Shown here: positions 1 through 7,896 of the stretch, one piece after another
Position numbering within the stretch: the stretch's first letter is position 1
Layout of the letters: each line of letters opens with the position of its first letter
Source: Ferrovum sp.
Lineage (GTDB): Bacteria; Pseudomonadota; Gammaproteobacteria; Burkholderiales; Ferrovaceae
DNA length: 64,000 bases
NCBI GenBank assembly: GCA_010435995.1
Contig: JAAGNR010000039.1
Span: 1 to 64,000 of the forward strand
Direction: 5' to 3'
Program-made: the position numbers and the translations under genes
Notes under the pieces: generated by a model
Seen by the model: the letters and a program-made list of their open reading frames with translations, nothing else
Told to the model about the DNA's origin: nothing
Database searches by the model: none

Positions 1-175
1 CTCACTCAAAGTAACCTAACGGTTATTTCTTCGTGAGTACTACGATTATTACTCCCTCGTAGTACCCACACCTATCGGTATCAAATTTTTAAAGAGCATT
101 TCGTTTCGCTTGTTTAACTGCGTTTAAGCAACGAAAGATCGCCATTATACATGGCCCACAGACGGCGTCAACTGT
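1..175 (-). promoter_or_regulatory. rRNA operon promoter and boxA leader (16S gene lies off the left edge)
   Basis: Read on the minus strand this shows a near-consensus sigma70 promoter: -35 TTGACG at 171-166, a 16-base spacer, and -10 TATAAT at 149-144. About 40 bases further on is TGCTCTTTAA (98-89), the boxA antitermination element found in proteobacterial rRNA leaders, followed by AAAATTTGATA and a GTGTGGG stretch as in betaproteobacterial leaders just before 16S. No 16S sequence is inside the window, so the assignment rests on the promoter-boxA arrangement. Transcription would leave the window leftwards, divergent from the Asr-like gene. Confidence 0.82.
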
Positions 176-215
176 TTCTTTCATTTTTTTAAAAAGGGCC
201 AATAATTCGACTGTG

Positions 216-242
216 TCAACGCGATTGGTCACCGCGCGTTGA
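216..242. promoter_or_regulatory. Perfect 8-bp inverted repeat between the rRNA promoter and the Asr-like gene
   Basis: TCAACGCG (216-223) and CGCGTTGA (235-242) form a perfect inverted repeat with an 11-base spacer. It lies upstream of both divergent promoters. It has no T-tract, so it is more like a protein-binding operator than a terminator. The binding protein is unknown. Confidence 0.45.
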
Positions 243-255
243 TAGGGTGTGGTTC

Positions 256-282
256 TTGTAACCGTCTGTGTAGTGTTACAAT
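256..282 (+). promoter_or_regulatory. Candidate promoter of the Asr-like gene
   Basis: TTGTAA (256-261) and TACAAT (277-282) resemble sigma70 -35 and -10 hexamers, but the spacer is only 15 bases. The predicted leader before the start codon at 342 is about 50 bases and holds a good ribosome binding site (AAAAAGGAA). This is inference from the motifs only. Confidence 0.4.
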
Positions 283-341
283 GCTGCGCCCCTCAGAGGG
301 TTTATTTGCCAATTGTTTTTATTATTAAAAAGGAAATTACC

Positions 342-548
342 ATGATTCGTTCCGCCGTTATCGCCGCTTTCTTGGCCGCCTTTACTGCCACCGCCTTCGC
401 TGCCGACGCTCCTGCCGCTGACGCACCTAAGGATGCGCCTAAGAAAGAAGAAAAGAAGATGAAGAAACATCATCACGCCAAAAAGGTTGAGAAGAAAGCC
501 GAAGAAAAGAAAGCCGACGCTCCTGCTGCAGACAAGGCCGCCAAGTAA
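342..548 (+). CDS. Small exported Lys/Ala/Pro-rich peptide, acid-shock (Asr)-like
   Basis: A 68-residue protein. Residues 1-20 form a signal peptide with an Ala-rich core and an AFA cleavage site. The rest is low-complexity: Ala-Asp-Ala-Pro stretches at both ends, a Lys/Glu-rich centre and a His triplet at residues 43-45. No fold is expected. The composition resembles the acid-shock protein Asr of enterobacteria, a periplasmic basic disordered protein, but this is a match of style, not of alignable sequence. ATG 342 is chosen over an upstream in-frame start because AAGGAA precedes it and the signal peptide begins there. A strong hairpin terminator follows at 564-596. It may buffer or chaperone the periplasm at low pH. 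Confidence 0.7.
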   Translation: MIRSAVIAAFLAAFTATAFAADAPAADAPKDAPKKEEKKMKKHHHAKKVEKKAEEKKADAPAADKAAK

Positions 549-563
549 GGTTTTTGCTAGGCG

Positions 564-596
564 AAAAAAAAGCGACCTTCGGGTTGCTTTTTTTTC
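564..596. terminator. Bidirectional hairpin terminator with TTCG loop
   Basis: Stem AGCGACC (571-577) with GGTTGCT (582-588) around a TTCG loop, extended by an A-tract on the left (564-571) and a T-tract on the right (588-595). It can stop the Asr-like gene on plus and the desaturase gene on minus, since the two converge here. Confidence 0.85.
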
Positions 597-651
597 GTGT
601 AACGCTGCACCTTATACGTGTTCAGGGTAGAGAAGCACCTCTTCCCCCCCA

Positions 652-1761
652 TCAGGCATTAGTGGACAGCGAACGACTGGTGGCATTGCCTTCAAAATCA
701 AGCCAGCACTTTTCCTTGAAATCATACAACTTGCATAACTGCGCCGTCTTGAAGTACCACGCCCACGAGAAGTTCTGAATAATGATGCGTCCAGGCAAAT
801 GGGTCTCAAGAAACTTTTGCGCCTCCTTCAATCGATAAAGGGGAATCCCCATATCCAGGTGGTGTGCCGTATGTTCCATGATGTGGTGCATCAGAGCACC
901 CATGTTGAACCGAAAGATCAAATGTACTGTCGTCGTTACGAAAGGTTGGGCTCGCATCCATTCCACCTTGTTGTCATACCACGCAACGCTGGTATGGGTA
1001 TGGTGGGCATAGACCACAAAGCCTATCATGAAATTCCAAAACACAAACGGCATCACAAACCCAGCAAGCTCGGTGAGCAGAATGCTTTGATGGGAGTTGA
1101 CCGCCATGAGGGCAAGCCCCCCCATCCATAGCGCAGCAAAAACCGTCACTAAAACTCCGTCCCAGACAAAGGCGGAACGACGCGCCCCCATATAGGTTTT
1201 GGCCGGGAAGTACATTCTTAGCCACCACATTTCAATGAAATAGTACAAACCAGGTGCCCATCCACTCCGATAGAGGCGCTCCAGCCACTGGCGCGTCGGC
1301 GACAACGCCTGATACTCTTCTACGGAAAAAGGCGCCCACACGAAATCGAAACCCTTAAGATTTGTTTGGCCATGATGTACCAGGTTATGCCCAATATCCC
1401 ATAAGCTGTAAGGTGTCAGTGAGGGCAAAAATGCCAGACGGCCCAGTATCCGATTGAGACCGCGACGGGGAGTCAAACTCTGGTGGCACGCATCATGACC
1501 CAATATGAAGAGTCGTCCAATAACAAACCCAGCCACCATTCCCATGCCCATTTTGGCCCAGAAAGATGAAAACCACACCGTGGCCCACAGAGCTGAAAAG
1601 AATAGTAAAAAATCGAAAGCAATCATGGCAACGGGAAGTAATGTCCGTTTACCACACAAAGGAATCAGCCAAGAGCGCACGGTCTTTCGTCCAGGGAAGG
1701 GCGACTCAGGCGCAATTATCGGGATCAAAGGCGTTTCAAGGGTTGGAGTGTTTTCTACCAT
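652..1761 (-). CDS. Fatty acid desaturase (membrane di-iron, acyl-lipid type)
   Basis: A 369-residue membrane protein with the three histidine boxes of the fatty acid desaturase superfamily: HDACH (89-93), HNLVHH (125-130) and HTAHH (297-301), the ligands of the di-iron centre. Hydrophobic segments at about 40-85 and 200-250 place it in the inner membrane. It should introduce a double bond into acyl chains and so tune membrane fluidity; the layout is closest to omega-6/delta-12 (DesA-like) enzymes, but position specificity cannot be read from sequence. It is a single gene, convergent with the Asr-like gene across a shared terminator and divergent from the SDR gene at 1880. Confidence 0.85.
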   Translation of the reverse strand: MVENTPTLETPLIPIIAPESPFPGRKTVRSWLIPLCGKRTLLPVAMIAFDFLLFFSALWATVWFSSFWAKMGMGMVAGFVIGRLFILGHDACHQSLTPRRGLNRILGRLAFLPSLTPYSLWDIGHNLVHHGQTNLKGFDFVWAPFSVEEYQALSPTRQWLERLYRSGWAPGLYYFIEMWWLRMYFPAKTYMGARRSAFVWDGVLVTVFAALWMGGLALMAVNSHQSILLTELAGFVMPFVFWNFMIGFVVYAHHTHTSVAWYDNKVEWMRAQPFVTTTVHLIFRFNMGALMHHIMEHTAHHLDMGIPLYRLKEAQKFLETHLPGRIIIQNFSWAWYFKTAQLCKLYDFKEKCWLDFEGNATSRSLSTNA

Positions 1762-1879
1762 AGTTCCTGTATTATCCAGTTTTAGCCAATAATGCCATAC
1801 ATTCTAACGGATTTCGCTAACATTTGTATTTGATCAAGCGCAAACCCGTGTATTCATCTTATCTTCACGAGGAATTTGC

Positions 1880-2704
1880 ATGCCATTGCTCCCTCCCCTT
1901 AACCGTCCCATTTGTCAATGGAACGGTCAACGCGTGTGGATCATCGGCGCCAGTCGTGGTATCGGTGCTGCGGTTGCTCAGCGCCTGGCATCCCTTGGCG
2001 CCCATTTATATCTTTCCAGCCGTGACTGCACCCCGCTAAACCTCTGGCATGATTCTTTACCTCAGTCCCAGCAAGAGCACGTCATTCTTCTTCCGATGGA
2101 TATTGAAAATTCTCAGGAAGTCAGTCATGCCGCACAGAAAATTCATGGGGCCTGGGAACATATCGACCTCGTACTGATTGCAGCAGGAGTGTATGACGCA
2201 CTTCGAGCTACAGATTTTTGCCTTGAGCAACTCCCCAGCGTACAACAAACCATCGGCATCAATCTGCTCGGCCCCTACCATGTTCTCGCCGCCATCCTAC
2301 CCCGCATGCGCACTCAACGCCATGGCCATGTAGCGATCATCAGCAGCGTGGCAGGATACAACGGATTGCCCCGCGCACTGGCCTACGCTCCCAGCAAAGC
2401 TGCCTTGAACAACCTCTGCGAAGGCTTGTATTTTGAATTACGCCCCCTGGGAATCGGAATATCGCGCATTTGTCCCGGATTCGTTGCCACCGATATGACT
2501 GCCCAGGCGGACTACACGATGCCGGCCCTGATCAGTGCTGATGATGCAGCCAATGAAATTATTGCCGGTTTGGCGCGGGGAGCCTTCGAAATCCACTTCC
2601 CTCGGCACTTTACCTTTCTGCTCAAAGTATTGCAGTGGCTCCCACGGCGACTCTACTTTCCCCTACTGGCCCTAGGGGTAGATCGGGCTGAAAAACCTCG
2701 TTGA
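1880..2704 (+). CDS. Short-chain dehydrogenase/reductase
   Basis: A 274-residue SDR. The Rossmann motif is GASRGIG (23-29), an AAG replaces the usual NAG (101-103), and the catalytic Ser155, Tyr169 and Lys173 (Y-A-P-S-K) are present. The PG motif follows the active site as usual. The last 50 residues are rich in aromatic and basic residues and may sit on the membrane. GAGGAA lies just upstream of the start. The substrate is not predictable. It stands alone between the divergent desaturase and the nrdJ operon. Confidence 0.8.
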   Translation: MPLLPPLNRPICQWNGQRVWIIGASRGIGAAVAQRLASLGAHLYLSSRDCTPLNLWHDSLPQSQQEHVILLPMDIENSQEVSHAAQKIHGAWEHIDLVLIAAGVYDALRATDFCLEQLPSVQQTIGINLLGPYHVLAAILPRMRTQRHGHVAIISSVAGYNGLPRALAYAPSKAALNNLCEGLYFELRPLGIGISRICPGFVATDMTAQADYTMPALISADDAANEIIAGLARGAFEIHFPRHFTFLLKVLQWLPRRLYFPLLALGVDRAEKPR

Positions 2705-2737
2705 CGAAACCTACAAAATGGGGTAACTTTGAATAAT

Positions 2738-2762
2738 AACCACAACATATTGTGGTTTTTTT
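2738..2762. promoter_or_regulatory. NrdR-box-like palindrome upstream of nrdJ, also able to act as a terminator for the SDR gene
   Basis: The palindrome AACCACAA-CATA-TTGTGGTT spans 2738-2757. Its inner 16 bases (2740-2755) match the published NrdR box acaCwAtATaTwGtgt at every strongly conserved position. A weak second copy starts 31 bp upstream (2709-2724), the spacing at which paired NrdR boxes occur. NrdR represses ribonucleotide reductase operons. The same palindrome is followed by seven Ts, so it could also end SDR transcription; the two roles are not exclusive. Confidence 0.6.
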
Positions 2763-2829
2763 AAATTTCTTCTGTTTTTTTATTTTGTTTCATTTTTTGG
2801 CATCCCTACAAAAAAAATCGAGGAGTCCC

Positions 2830-4959
2830 ATGCTGACCGCCGTCAAATCTGCCGCCCAGACCCGTGCTGAAGTCCCCCTGCAACCCGTCTCCCTCGACAT
2901 CTGGGACAAAAAATACCGTCTCAAGAATAAGCAGGGTGAAGCCGTAGATGCGGACATCGACGATACCCTAAAACGCGTGGCTCAAGCGCTCTCTGAAACG
3001 GAAGCCACTCCGGAAAAGCGCGCCTTCTGGAATGAACGCTTTCTCTGGGCTTTGCGCCGCGGTGCAGTTCCCGCCGGTCGCATCACTTCTAATGCCGGCG
3101 CGCTGGAGCACAAACCCGCGACCAGCACCATCAATTGCACTGTCTCCGGAACCGTGGAAGACAGCATGAATGGCATTCTGGAAAAAGTTCATGAAGCTGG
3201 CCTAACGTTGAAAGCCGGTTGCGGCATCGGCTACGAATTCTCCACCTTGCGCCCCAAAGGGGCCTTCGTCGCTGGAGCTGGGGCTTATACTTCCGGACCC
3301 CTGTCCTTTATGGATATCTATGACAAAATGTGCTTTACCGTTTCCTCTGCTGGGGGTCGACGTGGCGCACAAATGGCCACTTTTGACATTTCCCACCCAG
3401 ATATCGTGGACTTCATCAAGGCCAAACGTGAAGCAGGACGTCTGCGTCAGTTCAACCTCTCCTGTCTCATCACCCGTGAATTCATGGAAGCCGTAAAAGC
3501 GGATGATGAATGGCGCCTGGCTTTCCCCATGAGCCATGCTGAGGCTGATACCTTGGGGCTTGCCGAAAATATTGTGTGGCGCGAATGGCCCAGTCAGGAG
3601 AAATATGTCACCCGCGATGATGGAAAAGTTGCCTGTCGCATTTACAAAACGCTCAAGGCAAGACGGCTGTGGGATGTCATCATGTCCTCCACGTATGATT
3701 ATGCCGAACCTGGCTTCATCCTCATCGACCGTGTCAATGAAATGAACAACAATTGGTGGTGTGAAAACATTCGTGCCACCAATCCTTGCGGAGAGCAACC
3801 CCTCCCGCCCTATGGAGCCTGCTTACTGGGTTCTATTAATCTGACTCAATTTGTACGTGACCCATTTACGGAACAAGCTCGTTTCGACTGGAATGAATAC
3901 CGCGAAGTGGTACGGGTTTTTACCCGCATGCTGGACAATGTCGTAGACGTCAACGGTTTGCCCCTGACTCAACAACAACGGGAAATTACCCACAAACGCC
4001 GTCATGGGATGGGTTACCTAGGACTGGGGTCGACCCTGACACTGATGAAAATGGCGTACGGCTCCCCAGAATCCCTGCACTTCACTGAAGAGGTCACCCG
4101 CATCATGGCGGAAGAAGGGTGGGAAGTGGGACTGGAACTGGCTGCAGAAAAAGGTCCGGCCCCCATTATGGAAGAACTTTTTACCGTCACCAGTGCATTA
4201 CTCGCACAACGCCCTGAAATGGTGACGGACGGCTGGAAAATCGGCGATCAAGTTCCGGGAAAGGTCCTTCTCGGACACTATAGCCGCTACTTCCAGCAAT
4301 TTCCCGAGTCTTTGCGTGAACGCATCGCGACTCAGGGAGTGCGTTTCACACATCACACCTCCATCGCGCCCACCGGGACCATTTCCTTATCCTTGGGTAA
4401 CAATGCCAGCAACGGCATTGAGCCTTCCTTTGCCCACCATTACAGCCGTAATGTCATCCGCGAAGGAAAAAAATCCAAGGAAAAAGTGGATGTGTTTTCC
4501 TATGAGCTTCTGGCCTATCGCAGTCTCATCAACCCCAAGGCCATGCCTTTTGCTACGGATGAAGATACCCGCCTGCCTGATTATTTTGTCGACTCATCCG
4601 TCATCCCTGCCAAAGCTCATGTAGATATTCAAGCTGCCGCACAAAAATGGATCGACAGTTCCATTTCCAAAACCATCAATGTCCCCACCGATTATCCCTA
4701 TGAAGACTTCAAGGATATTTACTTCTACGCCTATGAAAAGGGATTAAAGGGCTGCACCACCTTCCGCTTTAATCCCGAAGCCTTTCAGGGAGTGCTGGTC
4801 ACCGAAAAGGATCTGGAAAACACTACTTACCGTTTTACCCTCGAGGACGGTTCAACCGTGGAAGTCAAAGGCAATGACACCATAGAATACGATGGTGAAT
4901 TGCATAGTGCTGCCAATCTTTACGATGCCCTCAAAGAAGGCTACTACGGAAAATTCTGA
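2830..4959 (+). CDS. nrdJ: Adenosylcobalamin-dependent (class II) ribonucleotide reductase, catalytic subunit
   Basis: Makes deoxyribonucleotides using a B12-generated thiyl radical, without need for oxygen. The protein has 709 residues. Cys103 (in INC) and the N-P-C-G-E segment with Cys320 and Glu322 are the expected active-site residues, and Cys331 follows in GACLLGSINL. ATG 2830 is preferred over an upstream in-frame start because CGAGGAG precedes it. The C-terminal thiol tail is absent here and found on the next gene, as in the split NrdJa/NrdJb enzymes of Pseudomonas. No cobalamin riboswitch is visible upstream; an NrdR-box-like palindrome is. Confidence 0.9.
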   Translation: MLTAVKSAAQTRAEVPLQPVSLDIWDKKYRLKNKQGEAVDADIDDTLKRVAQALSETEATPEKRAFWNERFLWALRRGAVPAGRITSNAGALEHKPATSTINCTVSGTVEDSMNGILEKVHEAGLTLKAGCGIGYEFSTLRPKGAFVAGAGAYTSGPLSFMDIYDKMCFTVSSAGGRRGAQMATFDISHPDIVDFIKAKREAGRLRQFNLSCLITREFMEAVKADDEWRLAFPMSHAEADTLGLAENIVWREWPSQEKYVTRDDGKVACRIYKTLKARRLWDVIMSSTYDYAEPGFILIDRVNEMNNNWWCENIRATNPCGEQPLPPYGACLLGSINLTQFVRDPFTEQARFDWNEYREVVRVFTRMLDNVVDVNGLPLTQQQREITHKRRHGMGYLGLGSTLTLMKMAYGSPESLHFTEEVTRIMAEEGWEVGLELAAEKGPAPIMEELFTVTSALLAQRPEMVTDGWKIGDQVPGKVLLGHYSRYFQQFPESLRERIATQGVRFTHHTSIAPTGTISLSLGNNASNGIEPSFAHHYSRNVIREGKKSKEKVDVFSYELLAYRSLINPKAMPFATDEDTRLPDYFVDSSVIPAKAHVDIQAAAQKWIDSSISKTINVPTDYPYEDFKDIYFYAYEKGLKGCTTFRFNPEAFQGVLVTEKDLENTTYRFTLEDGSTVEVKGNDTIEYDGELHSAANLYDALKEGYYGKF

Positions 4960-4969
4960 GGAACCTACC

Positions 4970-5650
4970 ATGACATTAAAAATTGACAAGAAAATCGTAA
5001 GTTATAGCGTCGTCAGCGAAGAGACTGCTGCCCCCCCCGCCTCTGCCCCTGCAGAGGTTCACCAATTGGGCGAACCTCTCTCGCGGCCAGACAAATTGGT
5101 GGGCAATACCTACAAGATCAAAACCCCCGTCACCGACCACGCCTTGTATATCACCATCAACGATGTGGTGATGAATCCAGGCACACCTCAAGAACACCGT
5201 CGCCCTTTTGAAATTTTCATCAATTCCAAAAATATGGAACATTTTCAGTGGATCGTGGCACTCACCCGGGTCATGTCCGCCGTATTCCGCAAGGGTGGTG
5301 ATGTCACCTTTCTGGTAGAAGAGCTACATAGCGTGTTCGACCCCAAAGGGGGATACTTCAAAAAGGGCGGAAAATACATTCCCAGTTTGGTGGCTGAGAT
5401 CGGCGAAGTGTTGAAAGAACACTTGTACGAAATCGGCATGCTGCAGAAACCCCAACAGGAGTCCCATCAAAAAGCGTTTATCGACGCAAAACGACAGGAA
5501 TATGTCGAGCGTCAAAGCGGAGTGTCTCCTGCTGGAGATACTGGCTTCCCAACGGGGGCAACGCTCTGTGCCAAATGTTCTACCCAGGCGGTCATCAAAA
5601 TGGACGGCTGCCTGACCTGTCTCAACTGTGGCGACAGCAAATGTAACTGA
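4970..5650 (+). CDS. Class II ribonucleotide reductase accessory subunit NrdJb (TSCPD domain, thiol tail)
   Basis: A 226-residue protein starting 10 bases after nrdJ, with its ribosome site (GAGGAA) over the nrdJ stop codon, so translation is probably coupled. The middle holds the TSCPD-like region that forms the C-terminal part of single-chain class II enzymes. The end carries six cysteines in CxxC spacing (LCAKC, then CLTCLNC and KC), suited to re-reducing the active-site disulfide of NrdJ or binding a metal. The first 45 residues are Ala/Pro-rich linker. This matches NrdJb of the split Pseudomonas enzyme. It should act as a complex with NrdJa. Confidence 0.82.
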   Translation: MTLKIDKKIVSYSVVSEETAAPPASAPAEVHQLGEPLSRPDKLVGNTYKIKTPVTDHALYITINDVVMNPGTPQEHRRPFEIFINSKNMEHFQWIVALTRVMSAVFRKGGDVTFLVEELHSVFDPKGGYFKKGGKYIPSLVAEIGEVLKEHLYEIGMLQKPQQESHQKAFIDAKRQEYVERQSGVSPAGDTGFPTGATLCAKCSTQAVIKMDGCLTCLNCGDSKCN

Positions 5651-5741
5651 GAAAAAGTGTTTCTCGCGGATGGGTAGGCAATCTCTGGAAAGCCTTTTAT
5701 ACTGCATCATCTTGGTATAAATTTTTTTCACCCCCCCCTCT

Positions 5742-6638
5742 ATGAGAAAACTGCCTCCTCTCCACGCCGTCAGGATTTTTGAAGCCTGCGCCCGGGTGCT
5801 AAATTTTTCATTAGCCGCCCGGGAGCTCTGCCTGACCCACAGCGCGGTCAGTCATCAAATCCGCCAATTGGAAGAGTGGTTAGGGCAAGCGCTTTTCACT
5901 CGTCACGCCACCGGCGTTCATTTAACCCCTGCCGGGCAAACGTTACAACGAGCCGCCACTCAAGCTCTGGTAACTCTGGAAGAATCGTGTCACCAACTGC
6001 TTTCTGCACCGCCCGGACAACTCCTGACTCTGGCTGCGCCAGGGAGCTTCATGGCTCTTTGGCTGATTCGGCGACTGGAAAACTTCGAACAACAGCACCC
6101 AAATCTCCGGCTCCAGCTACAAACTCAGGGAAGTTTTCATGACTTGGCTACAGATCGCATCGATGCCCTTGTGGTCAGCGGTCGCCCCCCTTGGCCCCAC
6201 GGAGTAGAAGCTCAAACCCTATTTTCCGATCGTGCCGGCCCAGTATGCGCTCCCGATTGGAATCCTTTTCCCAAAACCGCCGCTGAACTTCTCGGGCAAC
6301 CCCTGCTCTACACCCTATCGCGGCGCAGTGCGTGGACTGACTGGGCCGAATTGAACGGTTTGGAAAGCCCTCGGCTGCATCTTGTGCGCCACTTTGATAA
6401 TCTGCAATTGATGCTGGAAGCGGCTGTCGCCAAATTAGGCATTGCCATTGCCCCAGAACGACTGGCCCAGCGTGAATTGAGTCAAGGTCGACTCATTGCG
6501 CCCTTGGGCTTCACCCAAGGACCTTCAGAATTTGCCATATGTACTCAACAACACCGCGCCAATGAACCTACACTGCGAGCACTGAGTCAATGGATGGTGG
6601 CACAGGCACAAGACGAACCCCCGCTACCGCAAGTATGA
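5742..6638 (+). CDS. LysR-family transcriptional regulator, GcvA-like
   Basis: A 298-residue LysR regulator. Residues 1-62 form the winged helix-turn-helix (LPPLHAVRIFEACA start, SLAARELCLTHSAVSHQI recognition region), a wording typical of the GcvA subgroup. Residues from about 90 form the periplasmic-binding-like effector domain. It reads in the same direction as the small membrane protein, hyi and sugar transferase genes downstream, so it may control them, though LysR targets are often divergent and no divergent target exists here. It is far from the cbb operon and has no CbbR features I can point to. Confidence 0.8.
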   Translation: MRKLPPLHAVRIFEACARVLNFSLAARELCLTHSAVSHQIRQLEEWLGQALFTRHATGVHLTPAGQTLQRAATQALVTLEESCHQLLSAPPGQLLTLAAPGSFMALWLIRRLENFEQQHPNLRLQLQTQGSFHDLATDRIDALVVSGRPPWPHGVEAQTLFSDRAGPVCAPDWNPFPKTAAELLGQPLLYTLSRRSAWTDWAELNGLESPRLHLVRHFDNLQLMLEAAVAKLGIAIAPERLAQRELSQGRLIAPLGFTQGPSEFAICTQQHRANEPTLRALSQWMVAQAQDEPPLPQV

Positions 6639-6686
6639 GTCGGGAGTTATTTTTCAAAACTCATTGATTTAGGTCTTTCCCTTCCC

Positions 6687-7070
6687 ATGCTTAATCCCTT
6701 TGTTCTTGCCTGTTTCAGTTATGCCCTCATGCTGGTGGCTTTCTATCGGCCAAGACACCGTTATTTTCATATTCCCGTCATGGTGGCCACCATCGTATTT
6801 GATGTCTCGATGCCGATATTTTTATACACTCATCGCCATTGGTGGCATCGATTGATTGAGCAGGATGATATTTTTTCCTTCGGCATATGGATGCACTTTG
6901 GTCTGTTGATTACCCTCTATGCCTTGGAAGCCGCACAAATCTGGAGTGCGCGTAAGATCCTGAAGGGCGATCCTCTTGCCCGCACCACCCACCATATGCA
7001 AGCCCGCGCCTTACTTCTGGTACGCGCTCTGGTATTGGTAACAGGCGGTGTTCAGGCCGATCCTGCGTGA
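6687..7070 (+). CDS. Small membrane protein, possibly DUF420-like
   Basis: A 127-residue protein with three to four hydrophobic segments (about 4-20, 30-48, 65-80 and 104-120) and many histidines between them (RHRYFH, HRHWWH, TTHHMQ). The topology and His placement recall DUF420 membrane proteins, but I cannot confirm the family. The ribosome binding site is weak. It lies 48 bases after the LysR gene and ends 3 bases before hyi, so the three are probably one transcript. Function unknown. Confidence 0.55.
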   Translation: MLNPFVLACFSYALMLVAFYRPRHRYFHIPVMVATIVFDVSMPIFLYTHRHWWHRLIEQDDIFSFGIWMHFGLLITLYALEAAQIWSARKILKGDPLARTTHHMQARALLLVRALVLVTGGVQADPA

Positions 7071-7073
7071 ACC

Positions 7074-7892
7074 ATGCTCCATTTTTCCGCCAATCTGAGC
7101 TGGCTCTATACCGAGGCCTCTTTCTCCGAAAGATTTGCTTTGGCCCATGCGGATGGCTTCAGCGCAGTGGAGTGCCTGTTTCCCTATCAGCATCTCGATG
7201 CTCATCATCTGACGGAGCAACTCCAGCAATTCAAACTCGATCTCGTATTGTTCAACACGCCTCCGGGGGACTGGCCTAAAGGCGACCGGGGCTTGGCCGC
7301 CCGACCCGAGCGCAAGAACGAATTTCGCCAGGGATTTGTTGACATTGCGTTGCCCTATGCCATCGCCACTCGCTGCCCCCGACTTCATATCATGTCAGGA
7401 TGTTGCTATCCCCATGATGACCTCCTTCTACTCCAAAACACTCTTCTGGACAACCTTGCCTGGGCCTGCCATCAAGCCGCTGTCCATGGACTCGCCGTTA
7501 CCCTCGAACCCATCAATCCGGTAGATATGCCTCACTATTTTTTGACCCGTCAAGCTCAAGCCCATCAACTGGTAAAATGGGTCGGCGCGACCAATCTCGG
7601 AGTGCAAATGGATCTCTACCATTGCCACCGAGTGGAAGGCCATATCCTTGAGCAAATCCACCGCTGGCTCCCTACGGGGAAAGTCAAACATATGCAAGTC
7701 GCGGGATTTCCTGGGCGCCATGAGCCCATTCCAGGAGACATTGATTATCCTGCCGCATTTCAGCTCATCGAGGCACTCGGTTATCAGGGGTATATCGGAT
7801 GCGAATACCAACCCGCCCAAACCACACAGGCCGGTCTTCCCCTATGGTGGACCCCCGAAAAATTTTCAGCCGCTTCTGGCAAGAAGGATTAA
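7074..7892 (+). CDS. hyi: Hydroxypyruvate isomerase (TIM-barrel sugar isomerase family)
   Basis: Interconverts hydroxypyruvate and tartronate semialdehyde. The 272-residue protein begins with the family signature FSANLSWLYTE and keeps the two metal-binding glutamates, Glu145 (in LEPIN) and Glu244 (in GCEYQP), with DLYH (180-183) and the conserved GRHEP (214-218). Length matches the family. In an autotroph it could feed photorespiratory glyoxylate or hydroxypyruvate back to glycerate, yet no gcl or glxR lies beside it. It starts 3 bases after the preceding gene and is followed 4 bases later by the sugar transferase. Confidence 0.8.
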   Translation: MLHFSANLSWLYTEASFSERFALAHADGFSAVECLFPYQHLDAHHLTEQLQQFKLDLVLFNTPPGDWPKGDRGLAARPERKNEFRQGFVDIALPYAIATRCPRLHIMSGCCYPHDDLLLLQNTLLDNLAWACHQAAVHGLAVTLEPINPVDMPHYFLTRQAQAHQLVKWVGATNLGVQMDLYHCHRVEGHILEQIHRWLPTGKVKHMQVAGFPGRHEPIPGDIDYPAAFQLIEALGYQGYIGCEYQPAQTTQAGLPLWWTPEKFSAASGKKD

Positions 7893-7896
7893 CACG

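Noticed and set aside
33..41. GTGAGTACT, nine bases of the SlmA-binding palindrome
   Set aside because: It lies in the rRNA leader and the palindrome is not completed; one partial match is expected by chance.
2704..2830. Cobalamin riboswitch before nrdJ
   Set aside because: The 126-base interval is short and U-rich and lacks a B12-box; only the NrdR-like palindrome is visible.
3202..3798. 198-codon open frame antisense to nrdJ
   Set aside because: Fully within the well-conserved nrdJ gene and without a start signal.
5742..6638. LysR gene as the missing cbbR
   Set aside because: It is over 20 kb from cbbL, not divergent to any cbb gene, and its N-terminus is of GcvA type.
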